Source of the DNA: UBA2336 sp965227265
Lineage (GTDB): Bacteria > Bacteroidota > Bacteroidia > Cytophagales > Cyclobacteriaceae
Length of the DNA: 64,000 nucleotides
Assembly: GCA_965227265.1 (NCBI GenBank)
Contig: OZ245738.1
Location: 496,001-560,000 of the forward strand
Reading direction: 5' to 3'
Translations under genes and position numbers: made by a program
Shown here: one piece after another, positions 32,965 to 42,199 of the stretch
Layout of the letters: every line of letters begins with the position of its first letter
Numbering within the stretch: the stretch's first letter is position 1
The notes under the pieces: generated by a model
What the model was told of the DNA's origin: nothing
Seen by the model: the letters and a program-made list of their open reading frames with translations, nothing else
Database searches by the model: none

Positions 32965-34302
32965 ATGAAAAGAAAACTCATTATCGGAGCCGGTGTTGCT
33001 GCTGTTTTACTGATTGCATATTTCGTAGTCAGTGGAAACCGGAGAAATGATGAAGCTGATATTCTGGCTACCGTTAAGCAAGGTAAGTTCAAAGTTGAAA
33101 TAGAAACAACCGGAGAGCTTGAAGCTAAAAATTCTGTTAAAATTATCGGGCCGACAGCGCTTACAGAATTTGAGATCTGGAATTTGACCATTCAATCCAT
33201 TGTTGAAGAGGGTGTTGTAGTTAAGAAAGGTGATTGGATTGCAAATCTTGATCGGTCTGATTTCCAGGGCAAGCTTTCAAATAAAATGATTGAACTGGAG
33301 AAAGCTACTTCCAAGTTCACACAAACCCAGCTTGACACAACACTTACTATGCGGCAATCGCGGGATGAGTTAATCAACCTGAAGTATGCAGTAGAAGAAA
33401 GCCAGATCGTTTTACAGCAATCCAAGTTTGAACCGCCTGCTACCATTAAACAAAATGAGATTAATTATCAGAAGGCAGTGCGTGCCTATGAACAAGCACT
33501 CGAGAATTATAAGATCAAGAAAAATCAGAACGTTGAAAAGATGCGCGAAGTAGCAGCTGAACGGAGAAAGGTTCAAAACGATACAGAGAAAATGGCTAAG
33601 CTAAATGAAAGCTTTACCGTGCTTGCTCCGGAAGACGGAATGGTTATCTATACCAAAGATTGGGATGGAAAAGCGATTAAAGCCGGATCGCGGATCAATG
33701 TTTGGAATCCTACCGTTGCCAAGCTTCCCGACTTAACACAAATGATTTCTAAAACCTATGTTAATGAAGTTGATGTTCGTAAAATAAAAGTAGATCAACA
33801 GGTTGATGTGGGATTGGATGCATATCCGGAAAAAAAATTAAAAGGTAAAGTTGTGCGTGTAGCCAATGTGGGCGAACAACGTCCTAACTCCGATGCTAAA
33901 GTATTTGAGGTTACCATCGAGATTATTGGAACGGATATGACTCTTCGTCCGGCTATGACAACCAGTAATAAAATTATCACGAACCAATTGGACAGTGTGT
34001 TTTACATTCCGCTTGAGTGTTTACATAATCAAAGTGATACGATTACCTATGTTTACAAAAGTGAAGGGATAAATATTGTTAAACAGGAAGTTGAAGTTGG
34101 TGACGCTAACGCCAACGATGTCGTGATCAAGAATGGTTTGAAGATCAGCGATAAAATTTATCTTTCAAATCCTTCAGGGCAGGAAGATGAGGATGTTAAT
34201 CTTCTTCCTGAATTGAACGGTAAGCGCAGGAAAGACACCAAGCAAGAGGAAAAGAAAGATGTTCAGCCGGCCGTTACTCCGGTGATTTCTAAAGTTCAAT
34301 AA
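32965..34302 (+). CDS. Periplasmic adaptor (membrane fusion) protein of an efflux system
   Basis: 445 residues with one N-terminal membrane helix (IIGAGVAAVLLIAYFVV). It has the HlyD/MacA layout: a lipoyl-like half near 35-90 (FKVEIETTGELEAKN, GVVVKKGDWIANLD), a helical hairpin (about 95-215), the second half (VLAPEDGMVIYT), then beta-barrel and proximal domains (VNEVDVRKIKVDQQVDVGLD, KGKVVRVANVG). The C-terminal ~25 residues are charged (RRKDTKQEEKKDVQ). It would join the inner-membrane permease to the TolC-like channel. The permease gene starts 2 bases after its stop. Confidence 0.9.
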   Translation: MKRKLIIGAGVAAVLLIAYFVVSGNRRNDEADILATVKQGKFKVEIETTGELEAKNSVKIIGPTALTEFEIWNLTIQSIVEEGVVVKKGDWIANLDRSDFQGKLSNKMIELEKATSKFTQTQLDTTLTMRQSRDELINLKYAVEESQIVLQQSKFEPPATIKQNEINYQKAVRAYEQALENYKIKKNQNVEKMREVAAERRKVQNDTEKMAKLNESFTVLAPEDGMVIYTKDWDGKAIKAGSRINVWNPTVAKLPDLTQMISKTYVNEVDVRKIKVDQQVDVGLDAYPEKKLKGKVVRVANVGEQRPNSDAKVFEVTIEIIGTDMTLRPAMTTSNKIITNQLDSVFYIPLECLHNQSDTITYVYKSEGINIVKQEVEVGDANANDVVIKNGLKISDKIYLSNPSGQEDEDVNLLPELNGKRRKDTKQEEKKDVQPAVTPVISKVQ

Positions 34303-34304
34303 CC

Positions 34305-35696
34305 GTGAAAACGTTATTTTCTCAACGCGTACTGGCTAATCTATATATAGCCATCGGGGCTGTGTTAGTCAATAAAGTAAGATCCTTACTTACAGCACTG
34401 GGTATAATCTTCGGTGTAGCCGCTGTAATTGCAATGTTGGCCATTGGAAACGGAGCACAACAGGAAATCCTGGCGCAGATCAAGCTTGTGGGTGTGAATA
34501 ATATTGTAATCAAGCCGATCATTGAACAAGAGGAAGAAAAACTTGCCGAAAGTACCGGAGCCAAAAAGGAGAAAAAGAAGTTTTCACCAGGCCTTACGGT
34601 GCGTGATGTAAAAAGCATTCAGCAAATCATTCCAGGGATTACTCAGATGAGTCCTGAAATTATTCTCAATACTTACGTGATTCGCAATGGTATCAGGCGA
34701 TCAGCCAAGCTTGTTGGAATCGACCCTTCGTATTTTGATATCTTCAATTTTGAATTACAACAAGGTCAAAGCTTTAATGGAGAACAGTTAAGGATAGGTT
34801 CACCGGTATGCGTAATCGGTAATTCTATCAAGACAAAATTCTTTCCAACCGAAGATCCGGTAGGAAAATCAATAAAAGTCGGTCCGCATTGGCTTACCAT
34901 CGTGGGTGTTTTAAAGGAGCGCCTTGTTTCAAAAAACAGTATCAGCAAATTGGGTATTCGTGACTTTAACATGGATATCTATGCACCGCTGCAAACCGTA
35001 TTAATTCGCTACCGGAACAGAGATGTAATTTCAGCAGAAGCGTTGCGGAAAGAAGCTATGAAAAGCGGAGGCGGAAATTTTATCATTATTGGCGGAGGTA
35101 ATGAGGAGGAGGAAACGGAAGACGAGAAACTCGAAGCAAAAAACTACCATCAGCTCGATCGGTTAGTTATTCAGGTTGAGGAGACTAAACAATTGCAACC
35201 CATTGCAGAAATCATTTCCCGTATGCTGGAGCGCAGGCATTACGAATTGGTGGACTATGAAATTGAAATCCCTGAACTTCTTCTAAAGCAGCAACAACGA
35301 ACGAACGATATTTTTAATTATGTGTTGGGCGCCATTGCCGGTATCTCATTGCTTGTCGGTGGAATCGGAATTATGAATATCATGCTCGCTTCCGTGTTGG
35401 AGCGCATCAAAGAAATCGGATTGCGATTATCCATTGGCGCAAAGAAGTCGGATATCATCCAGCAATTTCTCTTTGAAGCGGTTATGATCAGCGTAACCGG
35501 AGGTATCATTGGTGTGATTCTTGGAGTCTCGATGGCTTTCCTGGTCTCATCCGTTGCCAATATCCCTACCGTGATCAGCTTTATGTCAATCGTCCTATCC
35601 TTCGGTGTTGCGGCTACTGTGGGTTTAATTTTTGGAATCGCGCCTGCACGCAAAGCTGCCAATCAAGACCCCATTACCTCATTGCGTTATGAATAA
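34305..35696 (+). CDS. MacB-like ABC transporter permease (no ATPase domain)
   Basis: 463 residues from a GTG start 2 bases after the adaptor gene; ATG-initiated alternatives would cut the first helix. Layout: N-terminal helix with KVRSLLTALGIIFGVAAVIAML, a large periplasmic domain (about 50-335), and three C-terminal helices including SLLVGGIGIMNIMLASVLER and KEIGLRLSIGAKKSDI. The protein matches the MacB membrane part but lacks the N-terminal ATPase found in E. coli MacB, and no ATPase gene is in this operon. The insertion EEEKLAESTGAKKEKKK and the acid stretch NEEEETEDEKLE are unusual. Its end overlaps tolC-like by 8 bases. Confidence 0.9.
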   Translation: MKTLFSQRVLANLYIAIGAVLVNKVRSLLTALGIIFGVAAVIAMLAIGNGAQQEILAQIKLVGVNNIVIKPIIEQEEEKLAESTGAKKEKKKFSPGLTVRDVKSIQQIIPGITQMSPEIILNTYVIRNGIRRSAKLVGIDPSYFDIFNFELQQGQSFNGEQLRIGSPVCVIGNSIKTKFFPTEDPVGKSIKVGPHWLTIVGVLKERLVSKNSISKLGIRDFNMDIYAPLQTVLIRYRNRDVISAEALRKEAMKSGGGNFIIIGGGNEEEETEDEKLEAKNYHQLDRLVIQVEETKQLQPIAEIISRMLERRHYELVDYEIEIPELLLKQQQRTNDIFNYVLGAIAGISLLVGGIGIMNIMLASVLERIKEIGLRLSIGAKKSDIIQQFLFEAVMISVTGGIIGVILGVSMAFLVSSVANIPTVISFMSIVLSFGVAATVGLIFGIAPARKAANQDPITSLRYE

Positions 35697-37161
35697 AATA
35701 CAGATCTTATTTTTAATGATTGCTGTAATCTTTTCTTACCCGGCATTTGCTCAAAAAAAATATTCGCTGGAGGAGATTATCGAAATGGCGAAAAATCAAT
35801 CACCTTTTTCAAAACAGGCTGAAACAAGAAAGGAAAATCGTTATTGGGCGTATCGATCGTACCGAGCAGATTTTAATCCCCAATTAAGACTGTCTGGAAG
35901 ATTTCCCACGTACACAAAACAGAATACCCAAACACCCTTGCCCGATGGATCATTTGCCTACAACCTGGTAGAGAATACAAACAATGACGTTACATTAGGT
36001 TTGGTTCAACCCCTCTCATTCACTGGAGGAACTGTTTCAGTAAACACTGGCCTAAGCTACTTTAAAAACTATTTGGCTGATACAAGCGATGTTGCGGAGC
36101 AATGGGGCGGAACTGTTATGAATGTTGAATTGAATCAGCCTTTGTTTGCGTACAACCGACTCAAATGGGATCGCAGAACGGAACCTCTTCGATATGAAGA
36201 ATCAAAAAGAAGCTATGCGGAAGAATTAGAAAATATATCTAAAGAAGTATCAGCGCGATTCTTTAATGTTCTGGATGCACAGATCAATCACCAGATTGCA
36301 CTCTACAACCTAGCAAATAATGATACAATTTCGAAAATTGAAAATGGACGATATAACATCGGCACAACCACCAAGGACAAATACTTAGAGGCCGAATTGC
36401 AGTTGTTGCGCTCCCGACAGGACGTAACACAGGCAAAAATAAGCAGCCAGATTGCAGTATTGGAATTACGAAGTTATCTCGGCCTTAAAGACTCCGAGTA
36501 TTTTGAGTTATTGCTTCCTGAAAGTCTGCCATCTCTTGTCTTATCGGTTGACCAGGCAGTTCAATATGCAAAGGAAAACCGGGCAGAATACGTAGCATTC
36601 GAAAGACGCAAGATCGAAGCTGAACGCGAAGTTGCTATGGCAAAAGGCCAGCGGTTTGAGGGAACAAGTGTAACGGCTGCATTTGGATATAACAATAATG
36701 GATTTGTTGTATCCGATATCTACGAGGATCCGAAGCCACAGCAGGCATTTGAACTTGCCCTGAATATGCCCGTAATCGACTGGGGCAGAAACAAAGCACG
36801 TGTAAGAACCGCTATGGCAAACAAAAAATTAAATGACTATATAATTGCGCAGGACGAAGTTAATTTTGAACAGAAGATTATTACCCAAGTGAGCCAGTTT
36901 GAAGTTCTTCTTAGTCAGATAGAAATTACTAAAAAGTCTGATGAGATTGCGCAGGAACGATACATGGTTTCGCAAAACCGATATTTAGTTGGAAAAATTG
37001 ACGTTACAGATCTCAATATCGCGCTAACACAAAAAGATACGGCAAAAAGAAGCTACATCAATGCACTGCGTGCTTTCTGGACTGCTTACTACGATTTGAG
37101 AATGCTTACGTTGTACGACTTCGCTAATGGTAAATTATTATACAACCCGAATCTAAAATAG
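35689..37161 (+). CDS. TolC family outer-membrane efflux channel
   Basis: 490 residues from the ATG at 35689, overlapping the permease stop by 8 bases; it gives a proper signal peptide (IQILFLMIAVIFSYPAFAQ). The body repeats the OEP pattern: long helices (SYAEELENISKEVSARFFNVLD, RYNIGTTTKDKYLEAELQLL) and beta segments (LRLSGRFPTYTKQNTQ, GLVQPLSFTGGTVSV, FELALNMPVIDWGRNKARV), twice. It forms a trimeric outer-membrane duct. Together with the adaptor and permease it makes a tripartite exporter of unknown substrate. It is convergent with the following lipoprotein gene (6-base gap). Confidence 0.92.
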   Translation: MNKIQILFLMIAVIFSYPAFAQKKYSLEEIIEMAKNQSPFSKQAETRKENRYWAYRSYRADFNPQLRLSGRFPTYTKQNTQTPLPDGSFAYNLVENTNNDVTLGLVQPLSFTGGTVSVNTGLSYFKNYLADTSDVAEQWGGTVMNVELNQPLFAYNRLKWDRRTEPLRYEESKRSYAEELENISKEVSARFFNVLDAQINHQIALYNLANNDTISKIENGRYNIGTTTKDKYLEAELQLLRSRQDVTQAKISSQIAVLELRSYLGLKDSEYFELLLPESLPSLVLSVDQAVQYAKENRAEYVAFERRKIEAEREVAMAKGQRFEGTSVTAAFGYNNNGFVVSDIYEDPKPQQAFELALNMPVIDWGRNKARVRTAMANKKLNDYIIAQDEVNFEQKIITQVSQFEVLLSQIEITKKSDEIAQERYMVSQNRYLVGKIDVTDLNIALTQKDTAKRSYINALRAFWTAYYDLRMLTLYDFANGKLLYNPNLK

Positions 37162-37167
37162 GTTCTA

Positions 37168-38199
37168 TTACCAATTGAAAGGAAAGACTGATTCAGCATA
37201 TCCAATAGCAAAGTCAGCTCCAGTTCCGGAAACGGTAACACCCATGTACCACATACGTACTTTGTTGTCTTCAATGATAACGCTAGGCGCAATAACAGAA
37301 TAAGATTCCCAATCATATTGTTTTTTCAGGATTGGTTCTGGATAAACTTCATACGGTCCAAGGATATCATTGCTTCGCGCAACCCCAATTCCTGTATCAC
37401 CTGAAATAAAAAGATAGAAGACATTGTCAGGTCCTTTTACGATAGCGGGTTCCTTAATTACCTCAGCCCAATCAAGATTGAAGTCGCTGCCGCTGATGAC
37501 AGGAGTGCTAAGCTTTGTCCACGTTTCGCCATCGGTTGATGTTGCCCCCAATATTCCAATAAACGCTGGACTGCAATTTTCAATGCAGTAGCCAACGTAT
37601 AGCATGTAATAGGTATTGCCTTCTTTAATTACAGTCGGAGAAAATAAAGCATTTGCATCTTTTGTATTGGTAGCACCCAGAGGAAGAATTGGATCACTGA
37701 ACGTCCTCGTAAATGTTACTGTGTTATCAGACTTAGCTAACCCAATCTCACCCTCAGCAACTATTTTCCCAACAGCATCAGCCTCATCAGGATAACCGCA
37801 ATAATACATCCATAGCTCATTCCCTATTTTAATAACCGAAACTGCTTCTAGATGATCATCCCATGTGCTGGACGTAACATCCAACGCTATACTCTCCGTG
37901 CCTTCAATTTCATTGGCTGGAATCCAATTAATACCATCCGTTGATTTTGCGCCCGCAATGACGAGCTTTTCTTCGGGGTCAAGAACGAGACTGGAGTAAT
38001 ACATGCGTAATGTATCTCCATCCCGGATAATGCTGGGATCGGCCGCTGTAAACGTTCCTTCCCAGACGGGTTCCGAACGTTTTGTAAATTTTATTTTGGC
38101 TTTTCCGGATTCATCGCTTCTGCACGCTACCAATAGTATCGTCAGGATAAGTGGATAAAATATTAGATTTTTAGATACTCTTAGATTCTTCTTCTTCAT
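37168..38199 (-). CDS. Secreted lipoprotein, GH43/GH62-like five-bladed beta-propeller
   Basis: 343 residues from the ATG at 38199, which gives the lipoprotein signal with lipobox LLVAC. Propeller strands repeat as AADPSIIRDGDTLRMYYSS, DGINWIPANE, NELWMYYCGYPDE, NALFSPTVIKEGNTYYMLYV, DGETWTKLSTPV, EPAIVKGPDNVFYLFISGD and APSVIIEDNKVRMWYMG. The DPSII, SPTVI and EPAIV sites are at positions like the GH43 catalytic acids, but no activity can be assigned by eye. It is the last gene of a run with the 138-residue membrane protein (29-base overlap) and purB. Confidence 0.8.
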   Translation of the reverse strand: MKKKNLRVSKNLIFYPLILTILLVACRSDESGKAKIKFTKRSEPVWEGTFTAADPSIIRDGDTLRMYYSSLVLDPEEKLVIAGAKSTDGINWIPANEIEGTESIALDVTSSTWDDHLEAVSVIKIGNELWMYYCGYPDEADAVGKIVAEGEIGLAKSDNTVTFTRTFSDPILPLGATNTKDANALFSPTVIKEGNTYYMLYVGYCIENCSPAFIGILGATSTDGETWTKLSTPVISGSDFNLDWAEVIKEPAIVKGPDNVFYLFISGDTGIGVARSNDILGPYEVYPEPILKKQYDWESYSVIAPSVIIEDNKVRMWYMGVTVSGTGADFAIGYAESVFPFNW

Positions 38200-38587
38200 C
38201 TTCTTCGTTGTGTGAGAAATAATCAATTCCCATAATATCGCCTGCATATTCCTTAAAATGAAGTGTATCGCCTACATTTTTTATTTCGTAATGATCACTA
38301 TGACAGTTTACTTTTAAGATCTGACCATTTTCAAGCTCCACTAATGCAACCCATTGATCATGTTTTTGCGCAGTAACCAAGTAATCTTTTTGCTTATACC
38401 GCATGTATGGGTTCATGCTGGTTGCACCTACATTTTCCTTAGGGATAAATTTCTTCTCTACAATTACACCTTTCATGATCAAAGGTGGAGCAAACATCAG
38501 GTCATATAAGAAGACCCCAAGAATAACTACTGCTGAAATAAAAACGACATACTTAATCCCAGTAACGAACTTTTCGGACGTACTCAT
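38171..38587 (-). CDS. Small membrane-anchored protein of unknown function
   Basis: 138 residues. One N-terminal membrane helix (GIKYVVFISAVVILGVFLYDL) is followed by an outer beta domain of ~90 residues (GVIVEKKFIPKENV, YLVTAQKHDQWVALVELENG, LHFKEYAGDIMGIDYF) and an acid tail EEDEEEE. The strand pattern resembles a small OB or SH3-like barrel, but I recognise no family. It starts 25 bases after purB and its end overlaps the lipoprotein gene, so all three may be co-transcribed. Confidence 0.75.
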   Translation of the reverse strand: MSTSEKFVTGIKYVVFISAVVILGVFLYDLMFAPPLIMKGVIVEKKFIPKENVGATSMNPYMRYKQKDYLVTAQKHDQWVALVELENGQILKVNCHSDHYEIKNVGDTLHFKEYAGDIMGIDYFSHNEEDEEEESKSI

Positions 38588-38612
38588 GCGAGGGGGTTTA
38601 GAGGTTGGTGCC

Positions 38613-39953
38613 TCAGATACCGGTGTATGTAAAAGGAGTTATCGACTTTAACCTAACCTTCACTGCATCGGAAACCTGAAGCGTATCAATAAATTCTTCG
38701 AAATCCTTTTTAGTAACCTTTTCGTTTTTGCGGGTAAGAGACTTTAATGCCTCATAAGGATTGGGATAATTTTCTTTCCGCAGCACAGTTTGAATAGCTT
38801 CTGCCACCACTGCCCAATTGTCGTCCAGATCTTTATCGATTGCTGCTTTGTTCAACTCCAGTTTGCCAATTCCTTTTTCCAACGATTTCAAGGCAACGAA
38901 TGTATGAGCTAACGGTATGCCGATATTTCGTAGAACGGTTGAGTCTGTAAGATCCCGTTGTAAACGCGATATCGGAAGTTTAGCTGAGAGATGTTCAAAG
39001 ATCGCATTGGCAAAGCCCAAGTTGCCTTCTGCATTTTCAAAATCAATCGGGTTTACTTTATGCGGCATAGCCGATGAACCAACTTCTCCAGCTTTTATTT
39101 TTTGCTTGAAGTAGTTCATGGAAACATACTGCCACACATCGCGACTGAAATCGATCAGGATGGTATTGATTCTTTTCAGCGTATCAAAGATTGCAGCGAG
39201 GTTGTCGTAATGTTCAATCTGTGTTGTAGGATGACTTCTGGATAACCCAAGATTTTTTTGAACGAAATCGTCACCAAACTTTTTCCAGCTTACTTCAGGA
39301 TATGCAATATGATGTGCATTGAAGTTTCCGGTTGCTCCGCCAAACTTTGCGGAATGGGGAATTGCTTTTAAAAGCTCAAGCTGTTTGTTGATTCGTTCTG
39401 CAAAAACATGAATCTCTTTTCCCAATCGGGTAGGAGAGGCGGGCTGACCGTGCGTACGTGCCAGCATGGCAATGTCTTTCCATTGATCCGTTAAACTATT
39501 CAACAACGTAACAAGCTTTTGAATCGCGGGAAGCATTTCAGCATCCAAAAATTCCTTCAGCGAAAGCGGAATGGCCGTATTGTTTATATCCTGCGAGGTT
39601 AATCCAAAGTGAATAAACTCTTTGTGTTCGGTAAGGCCAAGCTCATCAAATTTATTTTTAAGAAAGTATTCAACCGCCTTAACATCGTGGTTGGTTGTCT
39701 TTTCAATTTCCTTAATGGCGATTGCATCCGCTTCCGAAAAGTTTTCGTAAAGCTTCCGAAGTTTGCTATTGTGTTTACCCGAAATGCCCTTGAGTTCTGA
39801 AAGCGTTGCTGCTAACGCGATAAAATACTCAACCTCTACCCTCACGCGGTAGCGAATTAGCCCGAACTCCGAGAAGTAAGGTGCAAGCGTTTGGGTAGTT
39901 GAAAAATACCGCCCATCGATAGGAGCGATGGCGTTGAGCGTATTTAGCTGCAC
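38613..39953 (-). CDS. purB: Adenylosuccinate lyase
   Basis: 446 residues from a GTG at 39953; family proteins begin QLNTLNAIAPIDGRY, exactly after this codon, while the longer TTG frame from 39983 adds ten residues with no match. The fumarase/aspartase signature GSSAMPHKVNPIDFENAEG holds the active-site Ser, and LARTHGQPASPTRLGKEI and GATGNFNAHH are further conserved stretches. It acts twice in purine synthesis: SAICAR to AICAR, and adenylosuccinate to AMP. It is divergent from the flavin/2Fe-2S reductase gene; two unrelated genes follow it closely. Confidence 0.95.
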   Translation of the reverse strand: MQLNTLNAIAPIDGRYFSTTQTLAPYFSEFGLIRYRVRVEVEYFIALAATLSELKGISGKHNSKLRKLYENFSEADAIAIKEIEKTTNHDVKAVEYFLKNKFDELGLTEHKEFIHFGLTSQDINNTAIPLSLKEFLDAEMLPAIQKLVTLLNSLTDQWKDIAMLARTHGQPASPTRLGKEIHVFAERINKQLELLKAIPHSAKFGGATGNFNAHHIAYPEVSWKKFGDDFVQKNLGLSRSHPTTQIEHYDNLAAIFDTLKRINTILIDFSRDVWQYVSMNYFKQKIKAGEVGSSAMPHKVNPIDFENAEGNLGFANAIFEHLSAKLPISRLQRDLTDSTVLRNIGIPLAHTFVALKSLEKGIGKLELNKAAIDKDLDDNWAVVAEAIQTVLRKENYPNPYEALKSLTRKNEKVTKKDFEEFIDTLQVSDAVKVRLKSITPFTYTGI

Positions 39954-39990
39954 GGGAAGATTATTAAGCTGTAAAAATAGCAAAAAACAC

Positions 39991-39998
39991 TACTTTTG
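39991..39998 (+). promoter_or_regulatory. -7 promoter box (TACTTTTG) for the ferredoxin reductase gene
   Basis: Full TAnnTTTG match, followed by C, 60 bases before the ATG at 40059. It makes a start at 39996 impossible for a transcript begun here, and so supports the shorter protein. Confidence 0.5.
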
Positions 39999-40058
39999 CG
40001 ACCAATCGGAAAACCTGTTTCGGTAAAATACTGTTATAGAACTAATAGCGCGTATACA

Positions 40059-41195
40059 ATGGCATTTGGACTTTTTAAGAAGAAAGAAAATACACCTTCG
40101 GGAGCGGAAAAAACCGAATCTCGCGGGCCGCAATATTATGACCTTACGGTAAGAAAGGTCATTAATGAAACAAAGGATGCTATTACTATCGTATTTGAAC
40201 AGCCTGCTGCAAAAGTCGGGTATAAAGCCGGACAGTTTTTAACCTTAATCATTCCGGTTCAGGGCAAGGAAGTGCGCAGAGCCTATTCACTTTGCTCGTC
40301 ACCTTTTACGGATGGCGATTTAGCAGTAACCGTTAAGCGTGTCGATAAAGGCTTAATGTCGAACTGGCTGCCGGAAAATTTGAAACCCGGAAGCAAAGTA
40401 AAGGTGATGGAGCCGATGGGCCAGTTCACCACCGAGTTTAATGCCGAGAACAAACGTCACCTCATCATGTTTGCAGGTGGATCGGGAATTACTCCGATGA
40501 TGTCAATCATCAAAAGTACATTAACACAAGAGCCAAACAGCATTTGTTCATTGATTTATTGCAACCGCGATGTTGATAGCATAATATTCAGAGATGAGTT
40601 CGATAAGCTTCAAACAACCTACGAAGGACGCTTGCATGTAATTCACGTGTTGGATAACGCACCGATGAATTGGCAAGGCTATTCCGGATTGTTAAATCCT
40701 GAAATGCTGAAGAAATTATTTGAGCGTATCCCGGATTGGGGAATTGAAAAAACTACTTACCTCATGTGTGGCCCGGAAGGGATGATGAAGAATGTAGACT
40801 CAATTCTTGAACAACATAAGATCCCGAAAGATAAAATCTTCAAGGAAAGCTTTGTTCAGGGAATTATTGATAAGAAAGAAAGTCAGGCAGAGAAAACTGC
40901 TTCCTCAAGTGATGAGCTCAAAACCCGGGAAGTAACCATTCGATACGATGGCCAGGAATACAAAGTGATGGTTTCTCCGAAGAGTACAATTCTTGAAACT
41001 GCACTCGACCAAGGTATTGATCTTCCCTACAGTTGCCAAAGCGGTTTGTGTACAGCGTGTCGTGGTAAAGCATTGTCAGGCAAAGTTAAGCTTGATGAGG
41101 AGGAAGGCTTATCACAATCTGAACGTAATGAAGGTTATGTACTTACCTGCGTTGGTCATCCGCTTACGGATGATGTAGTGATTGAGATTGGGTAA
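40059..41195 (+). CDS. NAD(P)H-flavin reductase fused to 2Fe-2S ferredoxin (PaaE/Hmp-reductase type)
   Basis: 378 residues. Start chosen at 40059 (AFGLFKKKE...), since the upstream frame lies across the promoter. Domains in order: FAD-binding barrel (about 25-125) with RRAYSLCSSPF (the flavin RxYS motif), NAD(P)-binding domain (about 130-265) with FAGGSGITPMMSI and YLMCGPEGMM, and a C-terminal plant-type ferredoxin (about 290-378) with the cluster ligands CQSGLCTAC and a fourth Cys in YVLTCVGHP. It passes electrons from NAD(P)H to an oxygenase or another partner. Phenylacetate-pathway genes are not nearby, so the partner is unknown. It is convergent with the CDF gene. Confidence 0.9.
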   Translation: MAFGLFKKKENTPSGAEKTESRGPQYYDLTVRKVINETKDAITIVFEQPAAKVGYKAGQFLTLIIPVQGKEVRRAYSLCSSPFTDGDLAVTVKRVDKGLMSNWLPENLKPGSKVKVMEPMGQFTTEFNAENKRHLIMFAGGSGITPMMSIIKSTLTQEPNSICSLIYCNRDVDSIIFRDEFDKLQTTYEGRLHVIHVLDNAPMNWQGYSGLLNPEMLKKLFERIPDWGIEKTTYLMCGPEGMMKNVDSILEQHKIPKDKIFKESFVQGIIDKKESQAEKTASSSDELKTREVTIRYDGQEYKVMVSPKSTILETALDQGIDLPYSCQSGLCTACRGKALSGKVKLDEEEGLSQSERNEGYVLTCVGHPLTDDVVIEIG

Positions 41196-41203
41196 TCTCT
41201 CTT
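41184..41203. terminator. Small hairpin between convergent genes
   Basis: GAGATT at 41184-41189 pairs with AATCTC at 41194-41199 around GGGT; TCTTTT follows. The stem contains the stop of the reductase gene. Only 6 bp and AT-rich, so termination is a weak call. Confidence 0.35.
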
Positions 41204-42199
41204 TTACTCAGGAGTTGAGATACTGTGTTTCTGATTGGTTGAAATATTCGCCACCGTCCAGTTAATTCTTTTTTCGAATGCATGCTTGCGCACCGGACAA
41301 TCCTGCTTGCTACAGATTTTGCACTGAAACTCCAGGCAGCCATCGGAGTGAACAAAAAGCTCAAGGGATTCCCCAAATTCTTTTCGCACCAATGCAGCGA
41401 GTACATCAATCTCTCCGTGCGCTTCATTGACATTAAAATACCACGGAACCGTGAGGTGCGTATCCAAATGGAGCGTACTGCCATATTTAATGATGCGCAG
41501 GTTGTGCATATCCATCCAGTTAACTCTTCGGTTTTCGTTTAAAAGCTTCACCATCTTTTTCAGTAAGGCCCGATCCGATTCATCCATAATTCCGGCAACG
41601 GAACTACGAACAATTTTATAGCCCGTGTATAAAATCACAAAGCTGAAGAGAATTGCGACTGCACTGTCCAGCCATTGAATGCTTGTGAAATAAATCAATC
41701 CTAACCCGATAAGTATTCCAATCGTTGAATACGTATCAGACAGCAAATGTTTTCCGCTCGCAACAAGCGCAAGTGAATTATTTTTTGTTCCGGTGCGGAT
41801 ACAGATTTTTCCCGCAACGTAATTAAATATGGCTGTGACTGAGATAAGCAAGATACCCGTGTCGAGTTTCTGGAGCTGACTTGGATTGAGTAGATGTGTG
41901 ATGGCACTATAAAAAATAAGCAAGCCTGCGATAACAATCATGGTGCCTTCAACAGCTGCTGAAACAAACTCAATTTTACCGTGACCGTATGGATGATCTT
42001 CATCCCGTGGTTTAGCAGAAATATATAGACTGAATAATCCGAAAAAACCTGCAACCACATTCACTATTCCTTCCAATGCATCGGTAAGAATGGCAACCGA
42101 GTTGGTGAGAAAATAGGCAACAAGTTTTATGATGAGCAGTGTTACGGATAAAACTGCTACCCATGTCTGAATCCGAATATTTTGTTGAGAAGCTTCCAC
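41204..42199 (-). CDS. Cation diffusion facilitator (CDF) family transporter
   Basis: 331 residues. Six membrane helices are expected in about residues 10-205. Metal-site motifs are TDALEGIVN in helix 2, the HPYGHGKIEF loop, and HLLSDTYSTIG in helix 5. The cytoplasmic domain (about 210-285) has the usual fold with HLDTHLTVPW and HSDG. Odd feature: the C-terminal tail carries four cysteines, C288-x4-C293-x2-C296-x4-C301, then a basic segment. CDF proteins export zinc, iron, cobalt or manganese in exchange for protons. It is the last gene of a three-gene unit with a CBU_0592-like membrane protein and an SMP-30 lipoprotein. Confidence 0.92.
   Translation of the reverse strand: MEASQQNIRIQTWVAVLSVTLLIIKLVAYFLTNSVAILTDALEGIVNVVAGFFGLFSLYISAKPRDEDHPYGHGKIEFVSAAVEGTMIVIAGLLIFYSAITHLLNPSQLQKLDTGILLISVTAIFNYVAGKICIRTGTKNNSLALVASGKHLLSDTYSTIGILIGLGLIYFTSIQWLDSAVAILFSFVILYTGYKIVRSSVAGIMDESDRALLKKMVKLLNENRRVNWMDMHNLRIIKYGSTLHLDTHLTVPWYFNVNEAHGEIDVLAALVRKEFGESLELFVHSDGCLEFQCKICSKQDCPVRKHAFEKRINWTVANISTNQKHSISTPE

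Noticed and set aside
35318..35662. 114-codon open frame antisense to the MacB-like permease gene
   Set aside because: Shadow of membrane-helix codons; no start context.
39996..40058. Longer N-terminus for the flavin/2Fe-2S reductase
   Set aside because: This frame starts within the -7 box, so it could not be in a transcript from that promoter.
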